Positions 18,154-25,841 of a stretch of DNA of 64,000 bases are shown one piece after another. The translations under genes were made by a program, and so were the position numbers. The DNA comes from Salipiger thiooxidans. Lineage in GTDB: Bacteria > Pseudomonadota > Alphaproteobacteria > Rhodobacterales > Rhodobacteraceae. The notes under the pieces are model-generated. The model had not been told where the DNA came from. It searched no databases and worked only from the letters and a program-made list of their open reading frames with translations. The stretch's first letter is position 1, and every line of letters begins with the position of its first letter. The stretch lies in assembly GCF_900102075.1 (NCBI RefSeq), contig NZ_FNAV01000001.1, positions 310,001 through 374,000 on the forward strand, in the 5' to 3' direction.

Positions 18154-18981
18154 ATGCCGCGCGCCGCCATCGCCGCCGTCACCGCCCTAGCCCTCGCCTC
18201 CCTGCCGCTCGAGGCGCAGGAAAGCCGCAGGCCGTCCCATTGCATCGCCATCGCCGACGCCGATCCGGGTCTGCAGTACGTGCACAAGGCCGCGTGGACC
18301 GAGCCGGTTCCCGACTACTCGGTGCGCATCCACTACGTCTCGCACGCGAGCTTCCTGCTTCAGACGCCGGGCGGGCTGAACGTGGTGACCGATTTCACCG
18401 GCTTCACAGGCACCGCGCCGCTGATTCCCGACGTCGTCACCATGAACCACGCCCACGGCACCCACTGGACTGCCAATCCCGATCCGGCGATTCCCCATGT
18501 CCTGCCCGGCTGGGGCGACTTCGGCGAGGGCATCGAGCATCACCTCGATCTTGGCGAGATGCTGGTGCGCAACGTCTCCACCGACATCCGCTCGTCCATG
18601 GGCGGGGTCGAGGAGAAAGGCAATTCGATCTTCGTCTTCGAGGTCGAGGGCCTGTGCATCGGCCATCTCGGCCACCTGCATCACGAGCCCAACGACGCGC
18701 AATACGCCGCGCTCGGGCGGCTCGACGTGCTGATGGTGCCGGTGGACGGCGGCTACACCATGGCGCTCGACGCAATGGTCCGGGTGGTAGAGCGGCTGCG
18801 CAGCTCGATCATCATCCCGATGCACTGGTTCTCGGGCAACTCGCTGAGCCATTTCCTCGACGACGTCTCGGGCACCTTCGCCATCGACCGGCGCGGCGGA
18901 CCCGAGCTGGTCGTGAGCCTGCGCGACCTGCCGCCGCGCCCGACGGTGGTGGTGCTCGAACCCGAGTGGCTGCGCGAGTAG
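18154..18981 (+). CDS. secreted metallo-beta-lactamase-fold protein
   Basis: A 275-residue protein with a signal peptide (MPRAAIAAVTALALASLPLEAQ) and an UlaG/Lactamase_B_2-like fold: VSHASFLLQTPGGLNVVTDF, then NHAHGTHW, GHLGHLHH and MHWF near the end. The first metal motif reads NHAHGTHW rather than the standard HxHxDH, so the metal site is altered. The ATG at 18154 has a GGGAGAG site; an ATG 21 bases upstream would lengthen the signal. It is probably periplasmic. The substrate is unknown; an N-acylethanolamine or lactone hydrolase is possible. Confidence 0.75.
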   Translation: MPRAAIAAVTALALASLPLEAQESRRPSHCIAIADADPGLQYVHKAAWTEPVPDYSVRIHYVSHASFLLQTPGGLNVVTDFTGFTGTAPLIPDVVTMNHAHGTHWTANPDPAIPHVLPGWGDFGEGIEHHLDLGEMLVRNVSTDIRSSMGGVEEKGNSIFVFEVEGLCIGHLGHLHHEPNDAQYAALGRLDVLMVPVDGGYTMALDAMVRVVERLRSSIIIPMHWFSGNSLSHFLDDVSGTFAIDRRGGPELVVSLRDLPPRPTVVVLEPEWLRE

Positions 18982-19048
18982 ACCGCCCCTCGCCCGCCCT
19001 TGGCTTCGCCGCGATTTGCGACCATCGTGCGCCGCGAGAGGAGCCCTC

Positions 19049-20464
19049 ATGACCCTGAATCCCGCCGACGACGCCTTTGCCGAAACCCTCGCCGCCGAGC
19101 TGCCCGACAACAGCCTGCGCCGGGCCGAGCCGCGCTATCTCGAAGAGCCACGCGGGCGCTGGCACGGCAGCTCGGGCTGGGTCGCCCTGCCCCGCAGTGC
19201 CGACGAGGCGGCGCGGATCCTTCGCGCCTGCAACGCCGCGCGGGTGGGGGTCGTGCCGTTCGGCGGCGGCACCGGGCTGGTCGGCGGACAGGTCGCCCCC
19301 GATACGCCCGCGCCGCTGATCGTGTCGCTCCAGCGGATGAGCGCGATCCGGGCGGTCTATCCGCAGGAGAACGTGCTGGTGGCCGAGGCGGGCGCGGTGC
19401 TGGCCTCGGTGCAGGAGGCCGCGCGCGAGGCCGGGCGGCTGTTCCCGCTGTCGCTCGCCTCCGAGGGCACGGCGCGGATCGGCGGGCTGCTGTCGACGAA
19501 CGCCGGCGGGGTCAACGTGCTGCGCTACGGCAATGCCCGCGACCAGGTTCTGGGGCTCGAGGCGGTGCTGCCCGATGGCACGGTCTGGAACGGGCTGAAG
19601 CGGCTGCGCAAGGACAACACCGGTTACGACCTGCGGCACCTGCTGCTTGGCGCCGAGGGCACGCTCGGGCTGATCACCGCGGCGTCGCTGAAACTGGCCC
19701 CGGTGCCGGCGTCCGTGGGCACGGCGTTCTTCACCGTGGAAAGCCCGGCGGCGGCGCTGGCGCTTCTGGCGCTGGCCCGCGACCAGCTCGGCGAGGGCAT
19801 CAGCGCCTTCGAACTGATCTCGCGGCAGGGGCTCGACTTCCTGACCGAGAAGCTGCCCGAGGTGCGCCAGCCCTGGCCCGCGGCGCCGGAATGGTGCGTG
19901 CTGATCGAGCTCGGCCTCGCGCGCGGGCTCGACCCGGCGAGTGCGCTCGAGACGCTGTTCGAGACGGCGCTGGATGAAGAGCTGGTGAGCGACGCCATCG
20001 TCGCCCAGTCCGAGCAGCAGCGCACCGAATTCTGGGCGGTGCGCGAGCGCATTCCCGAGGGCAACAAGGCCATCGGCGCAATCTCGTCGCACGACATCTC
20101 GGTGCCGCTGGGGGCCATCCCCGAGTTCATCGAGCGCGGCGCGCCGCTGATCGCCGGGCTGGGCGACTTCCGCATCAACTGCTTCGGGCACCTCGGCGAC
20201 GGCAACCTGCATTACAACGTCTTTCCCGCCCCCGGGAAACGCCGCGAGGATCATGTGAACCAGCGCGAGGAGATCAAGCGCACGGTGCATGACCTCGTCC
20301 ACGCCTATGGCGGTTCGGTGAGCGCCGAGCACGGCATCGGGCGTCTCAAGGTCGAGGATCTCGAGCGCTATGGCGATCCGGCGAAGCTGGCGGCAATGCG
20401 GGCGATCAAGGCGGCGCTTGACCCTGCGGGGATCATGAACCCCGGCGCGGTGCTGCGCGGCTGA
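19049..20464 (+). CDS. FAD-linked oxidase (GlcD/D-2-hydroxyacid dehydrogenase type)
   Basis: A 471-residue flavoprotein of the VAO/PCMH family. The FAD-binding half shows VVPFGGGTGLVGGQ and SEGTARIGGLLSTNAGGVNVLRYG. The C-terminal FAD-oxidase domain carries CFGHLGDGNLHYNV, which binds the substrate and zinc in D-2-hydroxyglutarate dehydrogenases, and SAEHGIGRLK. It oxidises a D-2-hydroxyacid (glycolate, D-lactate or D-2-hydroxyglutarate) and passes electrons to a carrier. No glcE or glcF partner is adjacent, which favours the stand-alone type. The ATG at 19049 has a GAGAGGAG site. Confidence 0.9.
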   Translation: MTLNPADDAFAETLAAELPDNSLRRAEPRYLEEPRGRWHGSSGWVALPRSADEAARILRACNAARVGVVPFGGGTGLVGGQVAPDTPAPLIVSLQRMSAIRAVYPQENVLVAEAGAVLASVQEAAREAGRLFPLSLASEGTARIGGLLSTNAGGVNVLRYGNARDQVLGLEAVLPDGTVWNGLKRLRKDNTGYDLRHLLLGAEGTLGLITAASLKLAPVPASVGTAFFTVESPAAALALLALARDQLGEGISAFELISRQGLDFLTEKLPEVRQPWPAAPEWCVLIELGLARGLDPASALETLFETALDEELVSDAIVAQSEQQRTEFWAVRERIPEGNKAIGAISSHDISVPLGAIPEFIERGAPLIAGLGDFRINCFGHLGDGNLHYNVFPAPGKRREDHVNQREEIKRTVHDLVHAYGGSVSAEHGIGRLKVEDLERYGDPAKLAAMRAIKAALDPAGIMNPGAVLRG

Positions 20465-20470
20465 GGTCGT

Positions 20471-20534
20471 CGGGGGCGCTGCCCCCGTCGCGCCTTGCGC
20501 GACTCCCCCGGGATATTTCGGGCCATTGGAAACC
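20471..20534 (+). repeat. structured intergenic repeat downstream of the FAD oxidase
   Basis: Starting 6 nt after the stop: hairpin 1 (CGGGGGC-GCT-GCCCCCG, 20471-20487), hairpin 2 (GTCGCGC-ctt-GCGCGAC, 20487-20503) and the core TCCCCCGGGATATTT ending in GGAAACC at 20534. The same order and spacing follow alkB. It lies between convergent genes and may terminate both transcripts. Confidence 0.65.
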
Positions 20535-20560
20535 GCGGGCATCCGCGGGGCGGTCGCGCG

Positions 20561-21409
20561 TCAGTTCGAGGCGATGCGGAAGACGCAGCCGTCCGAGATC
20601 AGCTCGGGCTGGGTCAGGCAGAGCCCGCGCGCCACGCTGAAGGCGGCGAGCACCTTGGGCACGTAATCGCGGGTCTCGGCATAGGGTGGGACACCGTCGT
20701 GGCGGGGAATCGCGTTCTCGCCCGCGTTGTAGCCCGCCAGCACCATGATCGGGTCGCCATCGAAGGTCTGCATCAGGAAGTCGAGGAAGGCGACGCCGCC
20801 CCGGATGCTCTGCACCGGATCGAAGGCGTCGCTGACGCCGAAGCGCGCGGCGGTGGCGGGCATCAGCTGCATCAGCCCCTGCGCGCCGGCGCCGCTTACC
20901 GCGTTCGCCCGGCCGCCGGATTCGACCGACATCACCGCCAGCGCCAGCGCCGGCGACACCCGCGTGCCGACCGTGGCGCGGAGCAGCGCGGCGCCATGGG
21001 CCTTGGCCATGGTCTGGAGGTCCTGCAGTCTCGGCGCCGCCACGCCCCGCCCCTGCGGCGGGTTCGACAGCTTGATGAGCGCGGGCTCGAGCCGCCCCGG
21101 GCCGCTGGCGGCAAGCGCGGGCGAGACCACGTCCCAGAACCAGCCGTAGGAGCCGCCGCCGGTTGCGCGGCCCGCAGGCGCCGGCAGAGCGCCGTCACGC
21201 GCCACGGGCGGCGGGGCGGCCACGACCGGGGTGACCGGCGCGGGTTCGATCTGGACGGTGATGCGCTTCTTGGTGCCGGGCTTCGGCGGCGTCACGCGCT
21301 TGGCGGTGAACTCCGGAAAGGCCGGCGGCTTGTCGGCCCGCGCCCCGCCGGCACAGACACCGGGGAGCGAAACGGCCAGCAGCGCCGTGACACCCAGTCT
21401 TCGGAACAT
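20561..21409 (-). CDS. lytic transglycosylase (SLT domain)
   Basis: A 282-residue exported enzyme that cleaves peptidoglycan between MurNAc and GlcNAc. A signal peptide (MFRRLGVTALLAVSLPGVCAGGARA) is followed by a Pro-rich linker to about residue 80 and a C-terminal SLT domain. Glu163 in VMSVESGG is the catalytic residue, with GAQGLMQLMPATA and LAGYNAGENA as the other signature motifs. It is divergent from the tad pilus locus, and a role in opening the wall for that envelope-spanning machine is possible but only inferred from proximity. Confidence 0.92.
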   Translation of the reverse strand: MFRRLGVTALLAVSLPGVCAGGARADKPPAFPEFTAKRVTPPKPGTKKRITVQIEPAPVTPVVAAPPPVARDGALPAPAGRATGGGSYGWFWDVVSPALAASGPGRLEPALIKLSNPPQGRGVAAPRLQDLQTMAKAHGAALLRATVGTRVSPALALAVMSVESGGRANAVSGAGAQGLMQLMPATAARFGVSDAFDPVQSIRGGVAFLDFLMQTFDGDPIMVLAGYNAGENAIPRHDGVPPYAETRDYVPKVLAAFSVARGLCLTQPELISDGCVFRIASN

Positions 21410-21773
21410 CGCTCGACCTGCCTCTGGCCTGTTGTCCGGTTGTTATGGCCCATAGTCTGACACAAAGCCCGGTTTCCCCCAACATCGTCGCCATAATGTC
21501 CCCCCGGGCCGTGCCATTTTCGCCGAAAACAGCCTTCACTGGCGGCTTGTGGAAAGAAAGTTCAGAAATTTATCGTGCAGGAACAGACAATTGAAACGAA
21601 ACATGCCGGAAGATGGCGGGGCACCAAAAACACTCCGATTGCGCCCAAATCGTGCCTGATTCCGGGGGCTAAATCTCTTCATACCGCGACGGAACGGGGC
21701 AATGAGAGAGGCCCACATCGGATCGAAGCGGTGACGTGAGCCACACAAGACACATCATTCCACGGAGAGAGAC
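21410..21773. promoter_or_regulatory. 364-bp divergent intergenic region before the pilin genes
   Basis: No gene was found here. The stretch 21540-21670 is clearly richer in A+T than its surroundings, as expected for promoters of the divergent transglycosylase and pilin genes. I could not pick a convincing -35/-10 pair. The pilin ATG at 21774 follows a GGAGAGAG ribosome site. Confidence 0.4.
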
Positions 21774-21971
21774 ATGCTGAACTTCATCAAAACCTTCCGC
21801 AACGACGAAGACGGTGCCGTGACGGTTGACTGGGTCGTGCTGACCGCAGCCGTGGTCGCAATGGCGATCGGCGCCTACACCACCATCGCCGACAACTCGG
21901 AGGCCATGATCACTGCAGCCGGCGGCGCAGTCGCAGCCGAGCAGGTCGAGCTCTTCGGCGCCACGCAGTAA
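21774..21971 (+). CDS. flp: Flp-type pilin, copy 1
   Basis: A 65-residue type IVb prepilin. A short leader ends in G14, giving cleavage before AVTVDWVVLTAA; the hydrophobic segment to about residue 45 forms the assembly helix. Classical Flp pilins have Glu-Tyr at mature positions 5-6; here these are Asp-Trp (D19, W20). It is the first gene of the tad locus and has a strong GGAGAGAG site, as expected for the major subunit. The prepilin peptidase that should cut it is encoded at 31965. Confidence 0.88.
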   Translation: MLNFIKTFRNDEDGAVTVDWVVLTAAVVAMAIGAYTTIADNSEAMITAAGGAVAAEQVELFGATQ

Positions 21972-21988
21972 TTCCGGCCCAGGTTTTT

Positions 21989-22018
21989 CCACCGGGTCGG
22001 CGGCGACCGGCCCGGTGG
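21989..22018 (+). terminator. long hairpin between the two pilin genes
   Basis: CCACCGGG (21989-21996) pairs with CCCGGTGG (22011-22018), with an inner TCG/CGA stem. It follows pilin 1 by 17 nt and precedes pilin 2 by 38 nt, with no T-run after it. It could attenuate readthrough or stabilise the abundant pilin 1 mRNA. Confidence 0.5.
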
Positions 22019-22056
22019 ACAACCATCTGAAGCGCGTCAGTCATGAGGTCGCAAAC

Positions 22057-22248
22057 ATGGTTCGGGTTTTCAGGAATTTTCTTCGGAGCGACTCCGGGGC
22101 AGTGACCGTTGACTGGGTCGTGCTGACGGCATCGGTGGTCTTCATGGCCGCCATCTCGTTCTACCAGATCCGCGACAGCAGCGGGAGCATGGAAGAGGCC
22201 ACAGCCTCGGCGCTTGCCGCGGAACAGACCAGTCTCTTTCCCGAGTAA
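22057..22248 (+). CDS. flp: Flp-type pilin, copy 2
   Basis: A 63-residue paralogue of the preceding pilin: same leader length, G14 before AVTVDWVVLTAS, same Asp19-Trp20, and a shared AAEQ.LF tail. Beyond the core it differs strongly from copy 1, so it may be a minor or alternative subunit. The ATG at 22057 is preferred over 22015 because it aligns the leader with copy 1. Confidence 0.82.
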   Translation: MVRVFRNFLRSDSGAVTVDWVVLTASVVFMAAISFYQIRDSSGSMEEATASALAAEQTSLFPE

Positions 22249-22275
22249 CCGCCGGTTCCGGATCGTACCGAGGGC

Positions 22276-22310
22276 CCGCCTCGTCCTCGAGGCGGCCTTA
22301 TCGTTTTTCG
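22276..22310 (+). terminator. rho-independent terminator after the pilins
   Basis: CCGCCTCG (22276-22283) and CGAGGCGG (22288-22295) form a perfect 8-bp stem with a TCCT loop, followed by TTATCGTTTTT. It should separate the highly expressed pilins from the assembly genes starting at 22478. Confidence 0.75.
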
Positions 22311-22477
22311 CCTCGCGATCCAGCCCACGGCGAACCCAGGCGGTCGCCGCGACACGCGACACGCGCCGCGAAAAAGCCCGTGAGGGGCCGGAATTGGCCA
22401 CAATCCCCGGCTAACAACGAGATTTGAGCGCGCCAAGGAACCGTGGCGCCCACGGCAACAACCCGCGAGGTAAGAAC

Positions 22478-23338
22478 ATGCGACTGGTATTCGGACTCGT
22501 ACTGATCGCGGGCCTCGGCCTCGCAGGCTTTGCCGTTCATCTGGCGCAGAAGCAGTTCGGCGCCTACCAGAATGCCCTGCAGCAGGAGCGGGCGAAGGCG
22601 GTGAAGGCCGTGCCCACCCGGATGATCTACGTGACGACCCAGGCCGTGCCGACCGGAGAGGTGCTCCGCAAGGAGTACGTCAAGCTGGCGCCCTGGCCGC
22701 AGGAGATCCTGCCCGAGGGCGTCTTCGACGAGACCAATCCGCCGTTTGCCGACGGCGAAGCCCCGCGCGTCGTGACCCGCGCCATGGACAAGTTCGAGGC
22801 GGTTCTGACCACCAGGATCAGCGAACCCGGCGGCGATGCCGGCCTGACGACGCGGCTCGAGCGCGGACAGCGTGCCTTTGCCATCAAGGTCGACGTGACC
22901 TCGGGCGTGTCCGGCTTCCTGCGCCCCGGCGACCGGGTCGACGTCTACTGGACCGGCAAGATGCCCGGCACCGACGCCAACCTGCCGCGCGGCGAGGTCA
23001 CCAAGCTGATCGAGACCGCGGTGAAGCTCATCGCCATCGACCAGACCGCCGAGATCGAGAATTCGGACGCCACCATCGCGCGTACCGTCACCGTCGCGGT
23101 CAGCCCGCAGCAGGTCGCGGGCCTCGCGCAGGCCCAGAGCACCGGACGGCTGTCGCTGTCGCTGCTCGCCGCCAACGACGACAGCATCGCCGAGGCCATC
23201 GAGGTCGACCAGCGCACCCTGCTCGGCATCCGGACCGTCGAGCGCAAGGTCGAGGTCGAGGCCGCCGAGCGGGTCTGCACCACCCGGGTGCGCCGCGGCT
23301 CGGAGGTCGTCAACATTCCCATCCCCTGCACGAATTGA
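22478..23338 (+). CDS. cpaB: Flp pilus assembly protein CpaB/RcpC
   Basis: A 286-residue periplasmic protein anchored by an N-terminal helix (MRLVFGLVLIAGLGLAGFAVHLA). It contains the SAF domain (about residues 50-110: VTTQAVPTGEVLRKEYVKL) and the CpaB core (about 130-260, GQRAFAIKVDVTSGVSGFLRPGDRVDVYWT). CpaB/RcpC proteins are thought to support the secretin. The ATG at 22478 starts just before the helix. It is the first gene after the pilin terminator and is followed by the secretin gene. Confidence 0.93.
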   Translation: MRLVFGLVLIAGLGLAGFAVHLAQKQFGAYQNALQQERAKAVKAVPTRMIYVTTQAVPTGEVLRKEYVKLAPWPQEILPEGVFDETNPPFADGEAPRVVTRAMDKFEAVLTTRISEPGGDAGLTTRLERGQRAFAIKVDVTSGVSGFLRPGDRVDVYWTGKMPGTDANLPRGEVTKLIETAVKLIAIDQTAEIENSDATIARTVTVAVSPQQVAGLAQAQSTGRLSLSLLAANDDSIAEAIEVDQRTLLGIRTVERKVEVEAAERVCTTRVRRGSEVVNIPIPCTN

Positions 23339-23358
23339 GTTCTTTCAAACGTTTGACC

Positions 23359-23380
23359 GGGGGCGCCGTGCGGCGCCCCC
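23359..23380 (+). terminator. perfect GC hairpin after cpaB
   Basis: GGGGGCGCCG and CGGCGCCCCC form a perfect 10-bp stem with a 2-nt nominal loop, 20 nt after the cpaB stop, with a weak GTTGT tail. The secretin gene starts 161 bp further on and may have its own promoter. Confidence 0.6.
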
Positions 23381-23541
23381 GTTGTCGTCCGCGCGGGGTT
23401 CCTATCGCGATGTTGCGATATATCCACATAGGGGCTGCGTCGGAAACCTCTGTTTATTGCAATAAAACCTGAACTCGCGCAGTCTTTGGAAAAATGCAGG
23501 CGACAGATCTGCAACCGAGGCGACGTCGAAAGGCAGGTCAC

Positions 23542-24963
23542 ATGAGACTCAACAAGTACCTCAAGGCTGCCCTGATCGGCTTGGCCCTGACCGCGGGCCC
23601 GCTTGTCGAAGACGCCCGTGCCGACAACCTCCGCGTGGTCCGGACCGGCACCGAAAGCGTGCTGAACGTGCCTATGAACCGCGCCGTGGTGGTCGAGAGC
23701 GACGAGCCCTTCGCCGAGCTGTCCATCGCCAACCCCGCCATCGCCGACATCTCGTCGCTCTCCGAACGCACGATCTACGTGCTCGGCAAGACGCCCGGGA
23801 CCACAACGCTGACGATTCTCGACGGCAACGGCCGCCTGATCACCAACGTCGACGTCCGGGTCGCGGCGGATGTGACCGAGTTCAAGGAACGTCTGCGCCA
23901 GATCCTTCCCGGCGAATCCATCGAGGTGCGCACCGCCAATGACGGCATCGTGCTGTCGGGCACCGTCTCGAGCGCCCAGAAACTGCAGCGCGCGCTCGAT
24001 CTCGCGCAGCGCTACGCGCCCGAGCGGGTCTCGAACCTGATGACCGTGGGCGGCGTGCAGCAGGTCATGCTGAAGGTGCGCTTCGCCGAGATGCAGCGCT
24101 CGGTCTCCAAGAACCTGCGCTCGTCGCTGTCGATCGGCGGCCCGATCTTCGGCGAGGACGAGATCACCATCGGCTCGGAAACCGGCACCTGGCTCAATTC
24201 GGGCAATAGCTACGGCGACGCCGTGACCGTGGCCGACGGCACCGAGGGCGCGCTGCTGCTCGGCTTCAACGGCGCCATCGAGGTGGGCATCCTGCTCGAG
24301 GCGCTCGAGAGCAAGGGCATGGTGCGGACGCTGGCGGAGCCGAACCTGACCGCCCTCTCCGGGCAGGAAGCCAAGTTCCTCGCCGGCGGCGAATACCCGG
24401 TGCCGGTCTCGCAGGAGGATGGCAAGCTCAGCGTCACCTACAAGCCGTTCGGCGTCGAGCTGAACTTCGTGCCCACGGTCATCGACGGCGACCTCATCAA
24501 CCTGCAGCTCGAAGCGGCGGTCTCGTCCATCGACAGCTCGAACGGCATCACCACCGACGCGATCAGCATCGACGCCTTCCGCCGGCGCGAGACCTCAACA
24601 ACCGTCGAGATGCGCGACGGCGAGAGCTTTGCCATAGCGGGCCTGCTTCAGGACGACTTCCGCGACGTGAACGGTCAGGTGCCGTGGATCGGCGACATCC
24701 CGGTCCTGGGCGCGCTGTTTCGCAGCGCCGAGTACGAGCGCCAGCAGTCCGAGCTCGTGATCATCGTGACGCCGCACCTCGTGACGCCGACCCGCGGCGA
24801 GGCGCTGGCCCTGCCCACCGACCGGGTGATGCCGCCGACCGAGAAGGACCTTTTCCTGTTCGGCCGCACCTCCTCCGACGACGCCCGGCGTCCGCGGACC
24901 GGCGGCGCGGCCGAGGTTGCCAGGCAGGACTTCACCGGATCTTATGGCTACGTGATGGACTGA
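23542..24963 (+). CDS. rcpA: Tad pilus outer-membrane secretin CpaC/RcpA
   Basis: Forms the outer-membrane channel for the Flp pilus. The 473-residue protein has a signal peptide (MRLNKYLKAALIGLALTAGPLVEDARA) and an N-terminal BON/N0-like part with VLGKTPGTTTLTILD. The C-terminal secretin domain starts about residue 175 (VMLKVRFAEMQRS) and includes VRTLAEPNLTALSGQEAKFLAGGEYPVP and VPWIGDIPVLGALFRS. The ATG at 23542 was chosen because it begins the signal peptide; the upstream ATG at 23494 adds an Arg-rich stretch. Confidence 0.94.
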   Translation: MRLNKYLKAALIGLALTAGPLVEDARADNLRVVRTGTESVLNVPMNRAVVVESDEPFAELSIANPAIADISSLSERTIYVLGKTPGTTTLTILDGNGRLITNVDVRVAADVTEFKERLRQILPGESIEVRTANDGIVLSGTVSSAQKLQRALDLAQRYAPERVSNLMTVGGVQQVMLKVRFAEMQRSVSKNLRSSLSIGGPIFGEDEITIGSETGTWLNSGNSYGDAVTVADGTEGALLLGFNGAIEVGILLEALESKGMVRTLAEPNLTALSGQEAKFLAGGEYPVPVSQEDGKLSVTYKPFGVELNFVPTVIDGDLINLQLEAAVSSIDSSNGITTDAISIDAFRRRETSTTVEMRDGESFAIAGLLQDDFRDVNGQVPWIGDIPVLGALFRSAEYERQQSELVIIVTPHLVTPTRGEALALPTDRVMPPTEKDLFLFGRTSSDDARRPRTGGAAEVARQDFTGSYGYVMD

Positions 24964-24985
24964 CGGGATGCAGGGGCGCTACAGC

Positions 24986-25627
24986 ATGATCAGGATCGGC
25001 ATCACGGGCCTCGGTCTCCTTCTCGTCACCGGCTGCGGCGCGGAGTTCTACCGCGAGGCGGGCGCCACCACCGACCGCGGCGACTTCGGCAACGCCACCA
25101 TGAACAACACCATGCTCATGAACGGCGACCGCAGCTACGTGCTCGACCTCGGCCAGCGATTCGCCGAGGACGTGCCGAGCATGGTGAACTTCGCCTTCAA
25201 CAGCTCGCAGCTCGACGCCGGTGCGCGCGAGACGCTGCGCGTGCAGGCCGGCTGGATCAGACAGTTCCCCGAGGTGCGCTTCCGGGTCTACGGCCACACC
25301 GACCTCGTGGGGTCGGCAAGCTACAACCGGCAGCTCGGCCTCGCCCGGGCGCAGGCCGTGGTCGCCTACCTCGCCAGCCAGGGCATCTCGCGCTCGCGAC
25401 TCGAGGCGGTGGTGTCCTACGGCGAAACGCAGCCGCTGATCATGACCGAGAACCGCGAGCGCCGGAACCGGCGCACCGTGACCGAGGTCTCGGGCTTCGT
25501 CGACGGCCATCCGAACCCGCTCGACGGCAAGTATGCCGAGGTGATCTACCGCGAATACGTCCGTTCGGCGCAGCCGAAGACGACCCTGAGCGGCATCACC
25601 GGCTCGGAGATGGCGACCGAGCAATAA
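24986..25627 (+). CDS. OmpA-family lipoprotein of the tad locus
   Basis: A 213-residue outer-membrane lipoprotein: a signal peptide ends in a lipobox (LLVTGC, Cys ~17), and an OmpA-like peptidoglycan-binding domain spans about residues 65-165, with FNSSQLD, YGHTDLVGSASYNRQLGLARAQAV and NRERRNRRT. It probably links the secretin region to the cell wall. Its place between the secretin and tadZ matches CpaD/RcpB positions in other tad loci, though OmpA-type proteins are a different family. An ATG at 24968 is also in frame. Confidence 0.87.
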   Translation: MIRIGITGLGLLLVTGCGAEFYREAGATTDRGDFGNATMNNTMLMNGDRSYVLDLGQRFAEDVPSMVNFAFNSSQLDAGARETLRVQAGWIRQFPEVRFRVYGHTDLVGSASYNRQLGLARAQAVVAYLASQGISRSRLEAVVSYGETQPLIMTENRERRNRRTVTEVSGFVDGHPNPLDGKYAEVIYREYVRSAQPKTTLSGITGSEMATEQ

Positions 25628-25657
25628 CCGGATCGGGCCGGAGAACCGTCCGGCAAT

Positions 25658-25677
25658 ACCGTACAATTACGGTTTTT
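25658..25677 (+). terminator. rho-independent terminator after the OmpA-like gene
   Basis: ACCGTA and TACGGT form a 6-bp stem with a CAAT loop, followed by TTTT (25674-25677). It lies 30 nt after the stop. The next gene, tadZ, starts 164 bp further and so probably has its own promoter. Confidence 0.6.
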
Positions 25678-25841
25678 CGGCCCAAATGTTGCCTAGTTTC
25701 CCAGAGATTTTGCCCCTGTAGGGACAGCTGCGTCGAGCGACTCGGCGCGGTGTGTCCCGGAAGCGGGCAAAAGCCGTATTGATCGATTTTTGCCTCCTGC
25801 CTTCCGGGTCAGTCCCCCACAAAGGCAAAGGATGAGAGGCG

